Shown here piece after piece: positions 11,291 to 23,100 of a stretch of DNA of 64,000 bases. The notes beneath the pieces were generated by a model. That model was not told the origin of the DNA, searched no databases, and saw nothing but the letters and a program-made list of their open reading frames with translations. Origin of the DNA: Hyparrhenia diplandra (taxonomy: Eukaryota; Streptophyta; Magnoliopsida; Poales; Poaceae). Each line of letters opens with the position of its first letter. The stretch's first letter is position 1. The stretch covers positions 434,001 through 498,000 of the forward strand of contig JADLZK010013216.1 in NCBI GenBank assembly GCA_015847255.1, given 5' to 3'. Made by a program: the position numbers and the translations under genes.

Positions 11291-11911
11291 CCCTCTTCTT
11301 GTCGCGCAATCAACAAAAGGTAGGCAGTGGGCGAGAAAGAGTCAAGAAGAGAGAAAGGGAGAGGAAGAGAGAGGAAGAGGGATGGGGAAGGCAGACCATA
11401 GGGTGCAACAGCGAGCAAGGCGTGCCATATTGGTGGCGCAGCAGTGGCGAGGGCGCGGGCGATGAGGAGGTGGTGCTACCGGCTTGCGGCAACCGCAAGG
11501 ATGGGGCTACGGCGGCGCGAATGGCTGCCAAGTCTGGCATCACGGCAGCGCAACGCGTTGCGGCGCGCTAATAGTGGGCGGTGTGAGCGGCGAGCGACGC
11601 CTCGACGGCGTGTGCATGACGGCAACACCAAGGGCTTGCTGGCAAGGCACGGGCGAAGCGGCGTCAGGCAGAGCCAGCCGAGGTTAGGGAAAGGCGAGCG
11701 CGTGAGGGTCCAGTGGCGGCATAGCAGGCCACGTCCAACATGTGATGAGGGCTAGTGTGGTGGTAGTGGCCCTAGGCTGCCCACCAGGTCGAGCAGAGGC
11801 ATGGTGGCCATGCTGGAGGGGATCCGGGTAAAGATAAAAAGGGTGAAGACTCAAGGACGGTCACCCAACCGTGGAAGGATAGAGACGAGCGTGGAGAACT
11901 AAACAAGATTT

Positions 11912-12037
11912 GTCTTCTATGAACAAGATTTGACAATCCCATAGGTTAAATTTATTTTCTACGAACAAGATTTGACAAACCCATAGGTTAAAATTATCTT
12001 CTACATACAAAATTTGGCGATCCCATAGGTCTGTACA
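11912..12037. repeat. Three tandem 42-bp repeats
   Basis: Three copies share TTCTA..AACAAGATTTG..CCCATAGGT at a spacing of 42 bp, with increasing divergence in the third copy. Function unknown. Confidence 0.8.
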
Positions 12038-12500
12038 AGAGACTAGTGCGGACGTGCAGTTACAGAATTTTGATCTGAGAGTTGAGATTATTTAGTGGGT
12101 AATTATTATCTAAGTTATCATTTCTCAACTAGGCAATTTTGTAAACTTTGGTTTTTCATGTTTAATTTAGTATGGCATAGGTTGTAAGTATGTTTTTATG
12201 CAATACACTTATTAGAAACATCGTCATATTATTAGAGCTATATTTAGGGCTGTGGTGGATATTCATAATTCATATCCAAATCCACACCCATGTTAAATGG
12301 GGGAGGGTATGGGTAAAAAAAAATTATCCATTAGAAATGGGGAGGGTAAGGTGTGGGGATTAAACTATTTATCGATTATAGATATACATAGTATCTAGAA
12401 AAATTAATTATCCATTGCATATGGGTGGAAACGGGGAGGATGAGGATTGGATATTATATAATTGGTTTTGGACATGAGCAAAAGTGGGTACCCTCCCTAG
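12038..12500. other. Intergenic, no gene recognised
   Basis: AT-rich DNA with G-rich patches (about 12290-12500) and no coding potential that I can support. Confidence 0.5.
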
Positions 12501-13598
12501 TGACAGGCCTAGCTATATTAAAGGTCCCATGTTTTTGGCTTCACTCCTGGCCAATCAATGGATATGACCGGGTTGTCTACAAAGTCAAATAGACCATAAA
12601 TTGCACGAGTTACCAAACAAATTATAGGGCACATATGTTGGCCTGTTTTTAATTTGTTGAAACCACACTCCAAAATTATTAATCTTGTACATCTATAGAA
12701 GATCTTAATCCAACTGACATAATAAAACCTCTCTAGATAAGTATGGCAACATGACAATCAAAACAATATGTTGGATGGTTTTCTTGTTGTCACAAAAACA
12801 ACATCGATCATCTCCTTTCCATTGCCACGCTTAATGCGATGTCCTTTGTTAAAATTACCCCTTTTAGTAAAAACCAAATGAGAACTTTTAATTTTAAGGG
12901 ATATTTTCAACTTCCATATTGCTTTGTTTAGAGGTAAGGCAAGTTGGTTCACAAGATGTTTATACACTTACTCAATTTAAGTAGATTTTCGATCCCCCAC
13001 AAGTAATGCTCTTCTAAATTAAAGAGATATTAATGGGTGTAGAACTAAAAACACTAACTAATGAAATGCGTGTTTCTTTCTACAAATGTTGTATAGAGAT
13101 GGGTATTGTTCTTTTAGAGGGGAGTTCCTAAACCATCTATATCCTCCTAGAACCTAATCTGTGTATCATTGTGAAGGTTAAAAGTAGATAGACGAAGCCC
13201 GACCAAAAAAATCTGAGTTTCTAGGTTTCCACTTAACTTCACCAATGGTTTCATTTTTAATTAGGCACTTATTCCTAAGAAGCTCTTACCAAAACCCCAT
13301 ATTCATTACTTAATTAACTTATATAGGCATTTACTAAGTAAGCAAACATTTTGAGTTTTAAGATTCAAAAATTCCTAGGCCACTTTGATACTTTGGTAAA
13401 GAAAAAAATCCTATTCCGCCAAAACCTATAATTTTTTCTTAGGGCAACCGCCTTGCTAAAAGGGAGGCAACCTTAATACGTCTAGTTTCTTAAGAATGTC
13501 TTTTGGTACTTCAAAGAAATACATCATAAACATAGCAAGCCAATTAAGAACTAAGTTAATTAATACTATTCCACCATAGGACAAACGCTCTCCTTTTA
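12500..13598 (-). pseudogene. L1-type LINE ORF2, C-terminal part (RT thumb to zf-RVT), decayed
   Basis: Minus-strand translation gives, in order from 13598 leftwards, LSYGGIVLINLVLNWLAMF, EVPKDILKKLD, then a LLSKCLYKLI-like stretch, and further left AIWKLKISLKIKS..KRGNFNKGHRIKRGN. These match the region C-terminal to the reverse transcriptase core and the zinc-binding reverse transcriptase domain of plant L1-type LINEs. Stops and frame shifts are frequent, so it is a relic. The reading continues upstream (higher coordinates) across the CACTA insertion into the fragment at 14634-15060. Confidence 0.8.
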
Positions 13599-14633
13599 CA
13601 CTACTACTGTATTGATTTTGCATGGCGTTTGGCAAATCTTAATTGTGGCGGGTTTTTTTTTTCCAAACTGTCATAGTTAATGTCTCGATTAACCGTGACA
13701 GTTTTTAAAATTAACCACGGCAATTAAAAAACCATCATGACAAATATATTCAATAATAGTGGTGGTTCTTTTAAAAAAAAAACCTCAATGGTCAATATGG
13801 TCGAGGGGTCCAAGAGGCCCAGATAGGCCCGATAGAGGAAACATGTATAACCCACGAGTTAGGGTTTCCTCACTCCCACACCCACTCCTCTCCCACACTC
13901 TACTCCACACCACGCTCCTCTCCACCCAACACGCCACGCTCCACACTGACTCAAACGTTGCACCCTTCCCTACTCGGTGCCACGTGCCTCCCTCTACTTC
14001 CACTCCCACACCCACTCCTCTACTCCAACTCCTTCGGTGGCCACAACATGGAGGCTCCCTAGCTGCATAGAGTGTGAGCCTCTCCGTGGCCAGCACGGGA
14101 TATGGATGCACGGGGCTACGCACGTCGGGTGACGGGGCCAAGCAACACGATGCTGCACGAGACTAGATGGTGCAAGTATTTAGCACTGGGCTGCGCGCTC
14201 TACACTCCAATCTCCTCCGGATCTGACATGTCCCATCCCCTCCACCCTCCAAGGCTTCACCACCGGTGGCGCACTCTCCTCTCCCATCTCCTTTGGATCC
14301 CCCTACGGTGGTCAGATCTGTGACCGTGGTGGTCGGAGCTGCCATTGGTTGCATTGCCACATGTGTGACCTGGCCAGATTCACCACCGGCACCCCCAGCT
14401 ATGGCGGAGACGGGTCGCGGTGGTGGTGCGGCCTCTCCGATGGCAAGCGGGTGCGGTGGTGGTGCGGATCCGATGTAAAGAACATATAATGGGGTCGGGC
14501 CTAAATCTTGCCCCGTTAGGGTTTTGATCTGGGCTTTTTATTTTTTTTATTTACCATGGACTTAGCTCTGTGGAGGTTGAAAAATGCAATGGTTAATAGA
14601 ACACCGCCAGTGTTAATATTTTCAGTAATAGTG
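13599..14633. mobile_element. Non-autonomous CACTA element (1,035 bp) with TTA target duplication
   Basis: Starts CACTACTACTG and ends CAGTAATAGTG, inverted termini of the CACTA type, flanked by TTA at 13596-13598 and 14634-14636. Subterminal DNA carries TTAACCGTGAC / CCACGG motifs, relatives of the CCGTGGCGG repeats in the other CACTA copies here. The GC-rich core has open frames but no recognisable domain and no transposase. It split an older LINE relic. Confidence 0.85.
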
Positions 14634-15060
14634 TTAGCTACTCTTTTTTTAAAAAAAAACGGTCTTCAACTACCTTCCAATCTTTATTATTGACTTTTTT
14701 TTTGTGATTCAATGAATGCTCAAGTATGGGGGAGGGAAGAGAGGATTACACCCAAAGATTTATGAATATTGTTCTATATGATCCTTTATGCCTCCCCATA
14801 GCGCATAAAATGATTTTCATACTCTTTACTTGATCCTAGTAATGCTCCATAAATAGTAAAGTGTCATCAGTACATTGCATAATCAAGAAGGTTTACGTCT
14901 ACCAAATGTGGGATGAAGTCTTGAATTTGACCATCCTCTCTTTTAGGTACATAGTACTTTAACTTTTTGTTCAACTCATTTCTTATTCTTGAGGAAAGCA
15001 ACACATGTAGGTAAACTCGACATAGGGTTTTATATTCCATGAATTGGTGATATATAAGCT
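14634..15060 (-). pseudogene. L1-type LINE reverse transcriptase core, decayed
   Basis: On the minus strand the segment around 14790-14950 reads EDGQIQDFIPHLVD, then a YADD-box-like TDDTLLFMEHY, then a QVKSMK-like stretch. This is the catalytic region of plant L1-type LINE reverse transcriptase (commonly DGQI..PHLVD..LQYADDT). Stops and shifts are present. It is the upstream continuation of the LINE interrupted by the CACTA element. Confidence 0.8.
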
Positions 15061-16054
15061 ATGCGTGTGGATAACAAAACTGTCCCTCCTTATGCGGGTG
15101 CACATCGACTCCTTCAAAAAAGGAGGAAGAAGGAATCATAAAACACAAACTTAAACATAGAAATTGCTCTGGTAGTGCACTCACATGACCCATGTGTGCG
15201 CCTTCAACGAAGGAAGGAGAAGAGGCTAGGTTGAGAGTTATTAGGACCTCCACGGTGTGGTCTAGGAGTGATGTCTAGTGTAGCGTTTGGTGGAGTGAAG
15301 CCAGGAGAACAGTGAAGTGGTGAATCTAGATTCACCGATGCCAATTCTACACACGTGATAAACAATCATTTGTTTGGTCTTGGTGATGAGAACCGGTCAG
15401 AGGTGACGAGCAAGAGATAGAAGAATTTTATTTCCTGTGGGGACCAAACGCTGCAAATTGCATCGGTACGTTGTTCTGTTTTCACACTGTAGCTCAGCTT
15501 GTTTGATGCTCTGATTTCATTGTATGCCTTTTTGGCATCCTTACTACATGGAAGGTCTTATTAGGACTCTTAGGTTAATGTGTCCACTCACTGGTTTCTG
15601 TAGAATGGGGTCCGACCTTTGAGGGCACTGATGTGATCACAACAATATGGTAGGAAACAACGGTTTAGGCAGAGTTGGCGACGGAGCATCGCGGTGCCGA
15701 GTGTTCCACGGTGGCCCTATGATTAAGGGGTTGATGGTGGGATTGAGGGAGGACGGAGCCCACAGCCGGGCGGTGCATGTATTAGAAGTGACAGTGGCAG
15801 GAGCAGGATGGGTGGCTAGAACCAGCGGGGCTAGGGCGCCGACGAGCGTGAAGATGAGTTGAACACCACCGGGTTATCGCGATAGATCGAGCTTACCATC
15901 CTAAAATGGAAATTGCCACCCCTACCCTTGCCTCGTGTCCCGCCTCTCCAAGCAGCGAGCCATGCATCGATCCACAACTCTAAACCCTAGCGCCCATTAC
16001 CGCCGCCCACGCCGCCTTCTCTCGCCGCCAACGAGTAACCCCGGCAACACCCTT
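15061..16054. other. Segment between two LINE RT copies, unrecognised
   Basis: Mixed-composition DNA separating two copies of the same LINE reverse transcriptase region. Short open frames exist but none shows a recognisable domain. It may be an insertion or part of a local duplication. Confidence 0.5.
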
Positions 16055-16275
16055 ACAAGTCAAGTGTCATCAATGTATTGCAAAAATCAAGAGGCCTCTC
16101 CATCTACCAAATGTCGGATCGAACCTTGAATTTGACCATCCTCTTTTTACTCTAGGTACATAGTACTTTTAACTTTTTTGTTCAAGTCAATTCTTTTTCT
16201 TGAGGAAATCAACACTTATAGGTAAAGTTGGCATAGGATTCTATATTCCATGAATTGATCATATATGAGCTATGC
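16055..16275 (-). pseudogene. Second copy of LINE RT core segment
   Basis: Repeats the sequence of about 14865-15070 in the same orientation at clearly high identity (shared landmarks GTGTCATCA, CTACCAAATGT, GACCATCCTC, TACATAGTACTTT, TATTCCATGAATTG). On the minus strand it reads the same EDGQIQ segment. Confidence 0.75.
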
Positions 16276-18730
16276 ATGCCTATATATGCAATCGATGGTG
16301 ATGGGGTCAAGGGGGCGATATAAAGCCACAGGTCGGTGCAAGTTGGGAAGTGCCAGTGGGGCTGGATAGGGCAGCGATAGATCCGGCGGGATGACGGTGC
16401 CAACGCGCAGAGAAAGAAGAGTTGCACACTTGCACACTCACCGATTACGCCATGGGTCGCGCTTTTTAACTGCATCTCCATCCTAAAATTAGAATTGCAA
16501 AGAGGCACGTTGATTAACTTCTTTATCTCTCTCTTACATTATTACTATCAAATTTGCCCCGCGGCGTTGCTACGGATAAATAAAATCAACGATATATTTT
16601 TTACCTTGAGACATACGTTACGCGTTGCTACGGGTCAAGAAAATCCATGTTATATTTTTTTACCTTGAATAGATTTTTTTTCTCAATACTCGTTATACAT
16701 GGAGTCAATGTGTGTTACTATAACATAATTGCCGTTTAAAGTATTGCAACTCGTCTGTTGTCCTTTTAGTCTTATGGTCTACGTGAGTGTTAGGAAACCA
16801 AGCCAAAAAGTTTTTTTAAAAGAAAAACAAGAAATTTTAGAAGCTGGTCCGAAGGAACCCTTTGCATACGTGTTGGCGATGCAGTGACCTCGCATGGCTG
16901 CAAGCGTGCTGGAAATATTCTGGTTAACTCGAATTTGATTATCAACCATAACCCGAATTTGATTATCAACCAGATCAGGCTTTTTTCGAAAATTGAAAAT
17001 TGAAATTGAAATTAGATTTAATCTGATTTTTTAACAAACCACCGAGCTGCGGTGCTTGATTTCGGGGCCGAGTACCCTCTTATATAGGCAGTGCCTAGCC
17101 TCTCCACGATTCATGTTGCAAGGTGGTACTAAATGTCAAGTAATAGCAAGCCCACGTATGCGCATGCCCTTCTTCTCTAGTTCCTCGTTCTCGCCCCCAG
17201 CTCAATCCCAATGACAAGTTGACAGCCAATCCCAATGACAAGTCGATAGCCCTTCTACTTAACGTGATGAGCATTAGCCCACGAACGTCTATGCTCACGC
17301 ACGATTCCAGTCGTATTTAATCGATAAGGAACCGAGCAAGCTTTAGGCCCACGGAGAACCGGGCGGTGGACAAAAGGTGGATTTGAATTGGATTTAGGCC
17401 CATGAAGAGGGCAGAAAAAAAAAGGGTAAAACCAGAAATTTTGGCCTTTTGGAAGGGGAGACTTTAAAGGGAGGGGAGACGACGGAAATTTTTTTCGCTT
17501 ATAAATATATAGATATACCACAAACGCTTTTGCGTTGACTACCTACATCTCCATCCTAACATGGAAAGAGGAAGGTGACACGTCGATTAACTTCTTTCTC
17601 TCTCTACATTTATATACCACCAAGGGTTTTGCGTGGAAAACCAGTGGGGCGTGATCGACAGTTGATTACAAGATAACCGGCAGCGGCAAACCAGGACGAA
17701 TTTCACAACCTTCCGCTTCGTCACTCCCTCATGCTTTCACATTTCCGTCCACAGTCCGCTTCCGACAAAACCCCGCGGCAACGAGCCTCAATGATTAACT
17801 TCTTTATCTCTCCCTCTCTCTCATATACCACCAATGATTTTGCATTGAAACCAATGACGATGGCAACCAGGACCATAGCTAGAATTTGTAGATACATTGG
17901 TTCATTGTCTAAATTTTTTTAATCACTACAAATTTAATATACGATATACAAGTATATGAATTACAGAACATAATTAAAGAGAAAAATGTAAACACACGAT
18001 TGTATTTAGAAGCATGTTGTAGAAAGTAGGAGAAATGAGAATTGTCTATTCTTTCTATTGTTTTTTTTCACTAAATGCTTGTATAGCGGGAACTAGCTCT
18101 GTATTTATAGGAGCCGGGCTCCTCGATTTCCCTTTCTAGATATTTTCATTGGATACTCGGACTCTTCTTCTATATTTTCCTTCTCCCTTTGCTTTTCGAG
18201 ATTCACCCTCATATCAATTATTTCTCAACGTAGTATATCTTTCTTAACATAAAATTGAACCATCACACCAGAATAATATGCCATTACTTAGCCTACTCAA
18301 TAAAAGTCACTATACAATCATCCAAAAGGCTATTAAATAGTTTAATACGACCGTGCATTCTGATAATAGATTAAGGCCTATGAAAATCTTATGCATAGCT
18401 GATGTGTTCGACTACGATTAGTAATTTGTTTTTTTCTAGCTATATAGGGAGAGATTGGAAGAGAGAGAAAGAAAACGTGACTAAACGAACATGCTAATTG
18501 GATGAAGATTTTGAGACATAACTATTGTTTCTGAGATGATTCATGTGTGCCGCTACTTATCGTCCGGCGCATGGCACCGCCGCTATCGTTTAGTATATTG
18601 AATTGAAGCACAACTCAACAAGGGAAACTGGTCACATGGAGAAATATGAAGGGGCACAAAAAAAGCTGCACAACATATCGCAAAGGCCGCGAACGCTCGA
18701 TCATACATATGTACTTCGATCTAATTTTTC
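16276..18730. other. Repeat-rich intergenic stretch
   Basis: No gene recognised. It holds at least three diverged copies of a module reading CTCCATCCTAA..GATTAACTTCTTT..CTCTCT..ATATACCACCAA (about 16480-16570, 17545-17630, 17785-17850), two copies of a GCGTTGCTACGG motif (16564-16640), and a segment at 17735-17790 resembling the ORTH 5' leader (see findings). Confidence 0.5.
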
Positions 18731-18919
18731 GGGATAATTGCTTATTTGGCCCTGAAAAAACTTCATCTTCCTTATCTGGCCCTTTTTTTATTGAAGTTGT
18801 CTTTTTGGCCTCAATACGAAAGTTTCTTGCTTATTTGACCTTCCGTTAGAATTCTAGGATTAATGGTGTGAAGTGGTAGATAAAATGTCCCCTGGCTAGG
18901 AAAAAAAACTTCACTATGC

Positions 18920-19225
18920 ACACTTTTAGAGTATGTACACATACCTTTTTTGTGTATTAGTATGCGTTCATATTTTTGGATGGAAGTAACACACATACGT
19001 ACTAAATTGTGAAGTGTATATACACATACTTTTTTAATTATACATACTAATTTGAGAAGACTATATACACATGCTTTAGGATGGAAGTATATACACATAC
19101 TTTTTAAACTAGAGTGTATATATGCATACTTTTTAAACTGGAGTGTATATATGCATACTCTTCGATGGAATTATATACACATACTATTTGAATTTGAATT
19201 GGAGTATACATATATAGACTCGCTC
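18920..19225. repeat. AT-rich array based on GTATATACACATACTTTTT
   Basis: About eight diverged units share a core of GTATATACACATAC (or TGCATAC) followed by T-rich DNA, at roughly 30-40 bp spacing, inside the MULE. Confidence 0.75.
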
Positions 19226-19439
19226 AGGTGTCGGGTGCGACGCATGCAGCACTGGATCTCGACCGACTTGTAACGATGGTGGGTCTCTAGTGACCAGCAG
19301 TAGCGTGCGAGTCACGATCTAATCCACGGGGAGGGAAGGGCTGGGACGATGCGGGCAGGTGCAGCCGTCCACGAGGAGACCGACGCCCGCCTCTAGGCAT
19401 TGGACGTGCCGCCGACGAGGATGCCGTGCACGTAGGGTC

Positions 19440-19665
19440 TGCCGGACACCGGGCATGGTACTATGCCATCGGTGAGATGTGGAGAGGATGCCACGCACGC
19501 AGGGTCTGTCGGCCGCCGGGCGTGGTACTATGCCATCCGTGAGATGTGGAGAGTTGTCCCGAGGTGCACCGGTGAGGAGGTCCGACCGGCGCCGGGCGTG
19601 GTACTATATATGCCATCGATGAGATGTGGAGAGTTGTCCTGAGGTGCACCGGTGGGGAGGGGAGC
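19440..19665. repeat. GC-rich tandem array, three units of about 65-75 bp
   Basis: Three units share CCGGGC(A/G)TGGTACTAT..GCCATC(G/C)(G/A)TGAGATGTGG; the second and third also share GTTGTCC(C/T)GAGGTGCACC. They lie inside the MULE. Confidence 0.8.
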
Positions 19666-20161
19666 GCGGTAGAGGAAGCCGTCGCCGCCGCATCCAACTG
19701 CATGTGTTTTTTTCTAGCCAGGGGTAAAATAGACTTTTCATATACCACTTCACACCGTTAACCCCAGAATTCTAACTTAAGGCTAAATAAGCAAGAAACT
19801 TTCGTTTTGAGGCTAAATAGACAACTTCGAGAAAAAAGGGTCAGATAAACAAAATAAAATTTTTTCAGGGCTAAATAAACAATTATCCCTAATTTTTTCG
19901 CTTTGAATGCGTGGTGCACAGTGGTCCATGGACTCCCCGAACCACCTTGTAGCTCCGCCCCTGACCAGGACGTGACCAGGAGGAATGTCGAAAAAGTAAC
20001 TTTCTCTCATGGACGTGACCAAATAGCTTTCTCTCATTTCTGTCCGCAGTCTGCTTCCGACAACAAAACCTTGCGGCAGCGAGCCTCGGATCCCCACCCC
20101 ATTCCGCAACTCCCCGACCCAGCTGCCGCCGCCGCTCGCACCTCCATCACCGCTGCTAGAC

Positions 20162-23100
20162 ATGGCCACCGATCTTCCTGCGACGGCGCTGGCGTCTGCA
20201 TGGTCTGCGGCGTGGCCGCGGCGTCCGAGGTTGACCAGCTCCGGTGCTCCACCTGCGCCACCCCGTGGCACTCGCCGTGCCTCTCCAATCCCCCGAGCTC
20301 TCTGAGGTCGCGACCTGGATCTGCCCCGACTGCTCCGGCGGCGACCCTGCTTCCCGCGCGGCTCCTGGGGCAGGTGGCGAGCTTGTCGCTGCCATCCGCG
20401 CGATCCAGGCCGACGCCTCCTCTCCGACGCAGAGAAGGCGCGACGCCGCCAGAACCTTCTGGCTGGCCGATTTGCTGCTGCATCTGCTCCCCGACGATGT
20501 CGACGACGGCGCAGATGGCGGCGTCCTCGACATCCTCACCAAGAATTTCAGCTGCGCCATATCTGCATCAAGCTGCTGGATCGCCCCGTCACAGTGAGCT
20601 CGATCCTCTCTTTGCTCTCCCTCCGGCTCTATCATTCGATCTCGAACTCGAACCGTGCGGATGTGCTTTCGCGATTTCTGATCTCTTGCATCCACGGATC
20701 TGCGTTCCAGCAGTCCGATCCGTCTGCTTCTGAACTCTTGCATCCACGGAACTGCGTTTCTCTTCACATGGTTTCCGATTTCTGTGTGGTTTATTTCTTG
20801 TATCTCTTTGCTTCTAGCTTCTAGTCGTTCTGCCAATTCTTGTTGTGGATTCAGGCTCCTACTTCCCAGAAGTATATGCTTCTTTGTTTGTGACTTCACT
20901 ACCACTTTGTAGTTAGTTCTCTTCTCTATATAAGTAGCTTGGGCTCTGTGCATAATTTTCCAGCATTGTAAAGCCAGAGCCAGATAGATACTGTTTCAAT
21001 GGTCAAAATCTGTCAAAGATTCTGTGGAGTAATGCTATTTTTAGGTGCTATTGTAGTATGCAGTCCTATGCCAGTTTTGACGCCATGAGTTGCGAAGTAA
21101 TGATTGATCTATACCAAGTTAGACAGAATCTGTACAGGGATAATCTTAGTCCACACCTCCTCGTAGTGAATCAGCTTTAGCGTCTGATCGATTCATCCTC
21201 CACAAAACTGTTTTTTTCTTCTATATCTCAACCTTTGAGTTCAACGATTGTGCATTCACTGCTTGATGATAGTCACTGAATGAATAAATATTATATTGGC
21301 TGTTTGTCGACCTTTTGTAGTCTTTTCCCTATTTTGTTTTTGTGTTTCTTCTACTGTCATGCGCTAACATATCTTTGCTTATATATAGTTCTACCAGAAA
21401 GAAGCTTGATGCCCGTTTTTTTTTTTTTTTTTTGTGTGTGTTTCTTGTATTTGCCAATTCTTGTTGTGGTTCTATGCCATGATTACTTGCGAACATAGCT
21501 TTCCTTATACTTCTACCAGTTCCCGTGGAGCTCTGTATAACAGTCTGCTATATAATTTGCAATAATGTCACCTTTGTGTTCTTGTCTTGCTTTCTAGGAT
21601 TCTGGGCATAATTAAATCCTAACCTTGGGAGCCAAGAAACTGTCAGTAGTTATAATCTGGTACTTCTTTGACAAAATGGCATGATTTTTAAAATATATCG
21701 TACTTTGGTCATTTTTATCATATTGCCATCATTTTTTATATGCTGACTGGGTTTTGACATGCTCTTTTTCGTTCTCTACCGTCTACAATGCTTCAAGTTT
21801 TTGTGTTTACAGCAATAAAAAATTACATTGTCATGGGGTTGTTTACCTTTGGTAGTTTGTATGTAATTTTTAAATATTGTATTACAACTAGGAATCATGA
21901 TAGATTTATACTTGAATTTGAAGAGTCTGTTTATTTCTAACACTGCATAAATAGAGCAATGCTGCTTTTTAGGGTGTCCTGATCTTATGTCCAGACGTCA
22001 TACTTTTTGCTATTTTTTCGCCTCGTAGGCTATGAACTAACGACTAGTGACATAGTTTCTTAATGTAATTAATGCCCCTTGCTGAACCTTGTAAAATTAA
22101 TTTCATCCAAAGAACGAAACCTGTTTTTTTTTATTATTTTCATCCATTTATGCTTTGTGAGTGTTGGATGACAGCCACTAATGAGTACGTGCACGGGTTC
22201 CATACAATGCTCGTTACGACCTTGTAGGATTTCCTAAATGTTCTGTTAAGCATATATGACCATATCAAATGATAAGTTGTGAGTCGCATTGAACATTGTA
22301 ATTTTACGTTGGCACATACTTTCAGAGTTTCAGATATTTATATACTGGACAACCTGTTTAGTTTGCCAATTTTCATACTAAATAAGTTGCCATTCCCAGC
22401 ATATATGGAAAACTCTTATTCAGAATAACATGTGCCAAATTTTCACCTTGCCATGGATTTATATAATGGTTTAATTAGTCTGGCTGTTCCTTGATATGCA
22501 TTTATATTGTTCATTCAAATGCTGAAAAATAAAAATTAGTATCAAACATGAAAATCAGTTGCTGACACACACACACACACACCTAATGGACTTCTAACTG
22601 TTTGACGTTTTATTTCAGACTTTTTTTTTTTGTCTTTGCTGTTGTTATTAGCCTCTTAACAAGATGACTGAACATTTTTTTATTTTTGGTTTGTGTTTTT
22701 TTATTATTACTATTATTATTTAAGAAATGTCATTGCTAGTTGAAATAAATTTTGCCTGGAAAATGCATAGGAGTGAGAAATATAGAAACATGCTGGATGC
22801 AGTAGTAAAGTGGAGCGAAATGCATATATAGGACTGAGTGGGGAATGTCCTGCTTTTCTAAGTAGGAGAGAATTGCACAGACTATCATCAATGTTCATTG
22901 TATGTGCAGTCAACAAGGATTTGAGCCTCGCGGCGCTGCAGCGTGCAAAGTGGGATGGTGTGGCTGGGTGGGATGGGGAGGACAAGTTGTCAGTGCATTG
23001 GGGCTGCAAAGTGGGATGGTGTGGCTGGGTGGGATGGGGAGGACAAGTTGTCAGTGCATTGGGGCTGCAACGGCTTTTTTTTTTTTTTTTTTTTTTTTTT

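Larger units (their letters stand above)
18731..19889. mobile_element. MULE (Mutator-like) element with about 180-bp TIRs
   Basis: Long terminal inverted repeats at 18731-18909 and 19706-19889 begin GGGATAATTG(C/T)TTATTT. They are flanked by 9-bp duplications TAATTTTTC (18722-18730) and TAATTTTTT (19890-19898), differing at one position. No transposase is encoded. The interior holds two unrelated tandem arrays, one AT-rich and one GC-rich. It lies about 270 bp upstream of the ORTH start codon. Confidence 0.9.

Noticed and set aside
11299..11755. Overlapping GC-rich open frames
   Set aside because: No domain, strong Arg/Gly bias, and position next to a CACTA-like terminus; typical of non-coding GC-rich transposon cores.
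12038..12060. ACTAGTG as the right end of the CACTA-like element at 11154
   Set aside because: Only about 8 bp agree with the left end and flanking triplets (ATG and CGG) do not match.
20156..20953. 265-codon minus-strand open frame opposite ORTH exon 1
   Set aside because: Composition is that of an antisense shadow of the GC-rich PHD exon; no recognisable domain.
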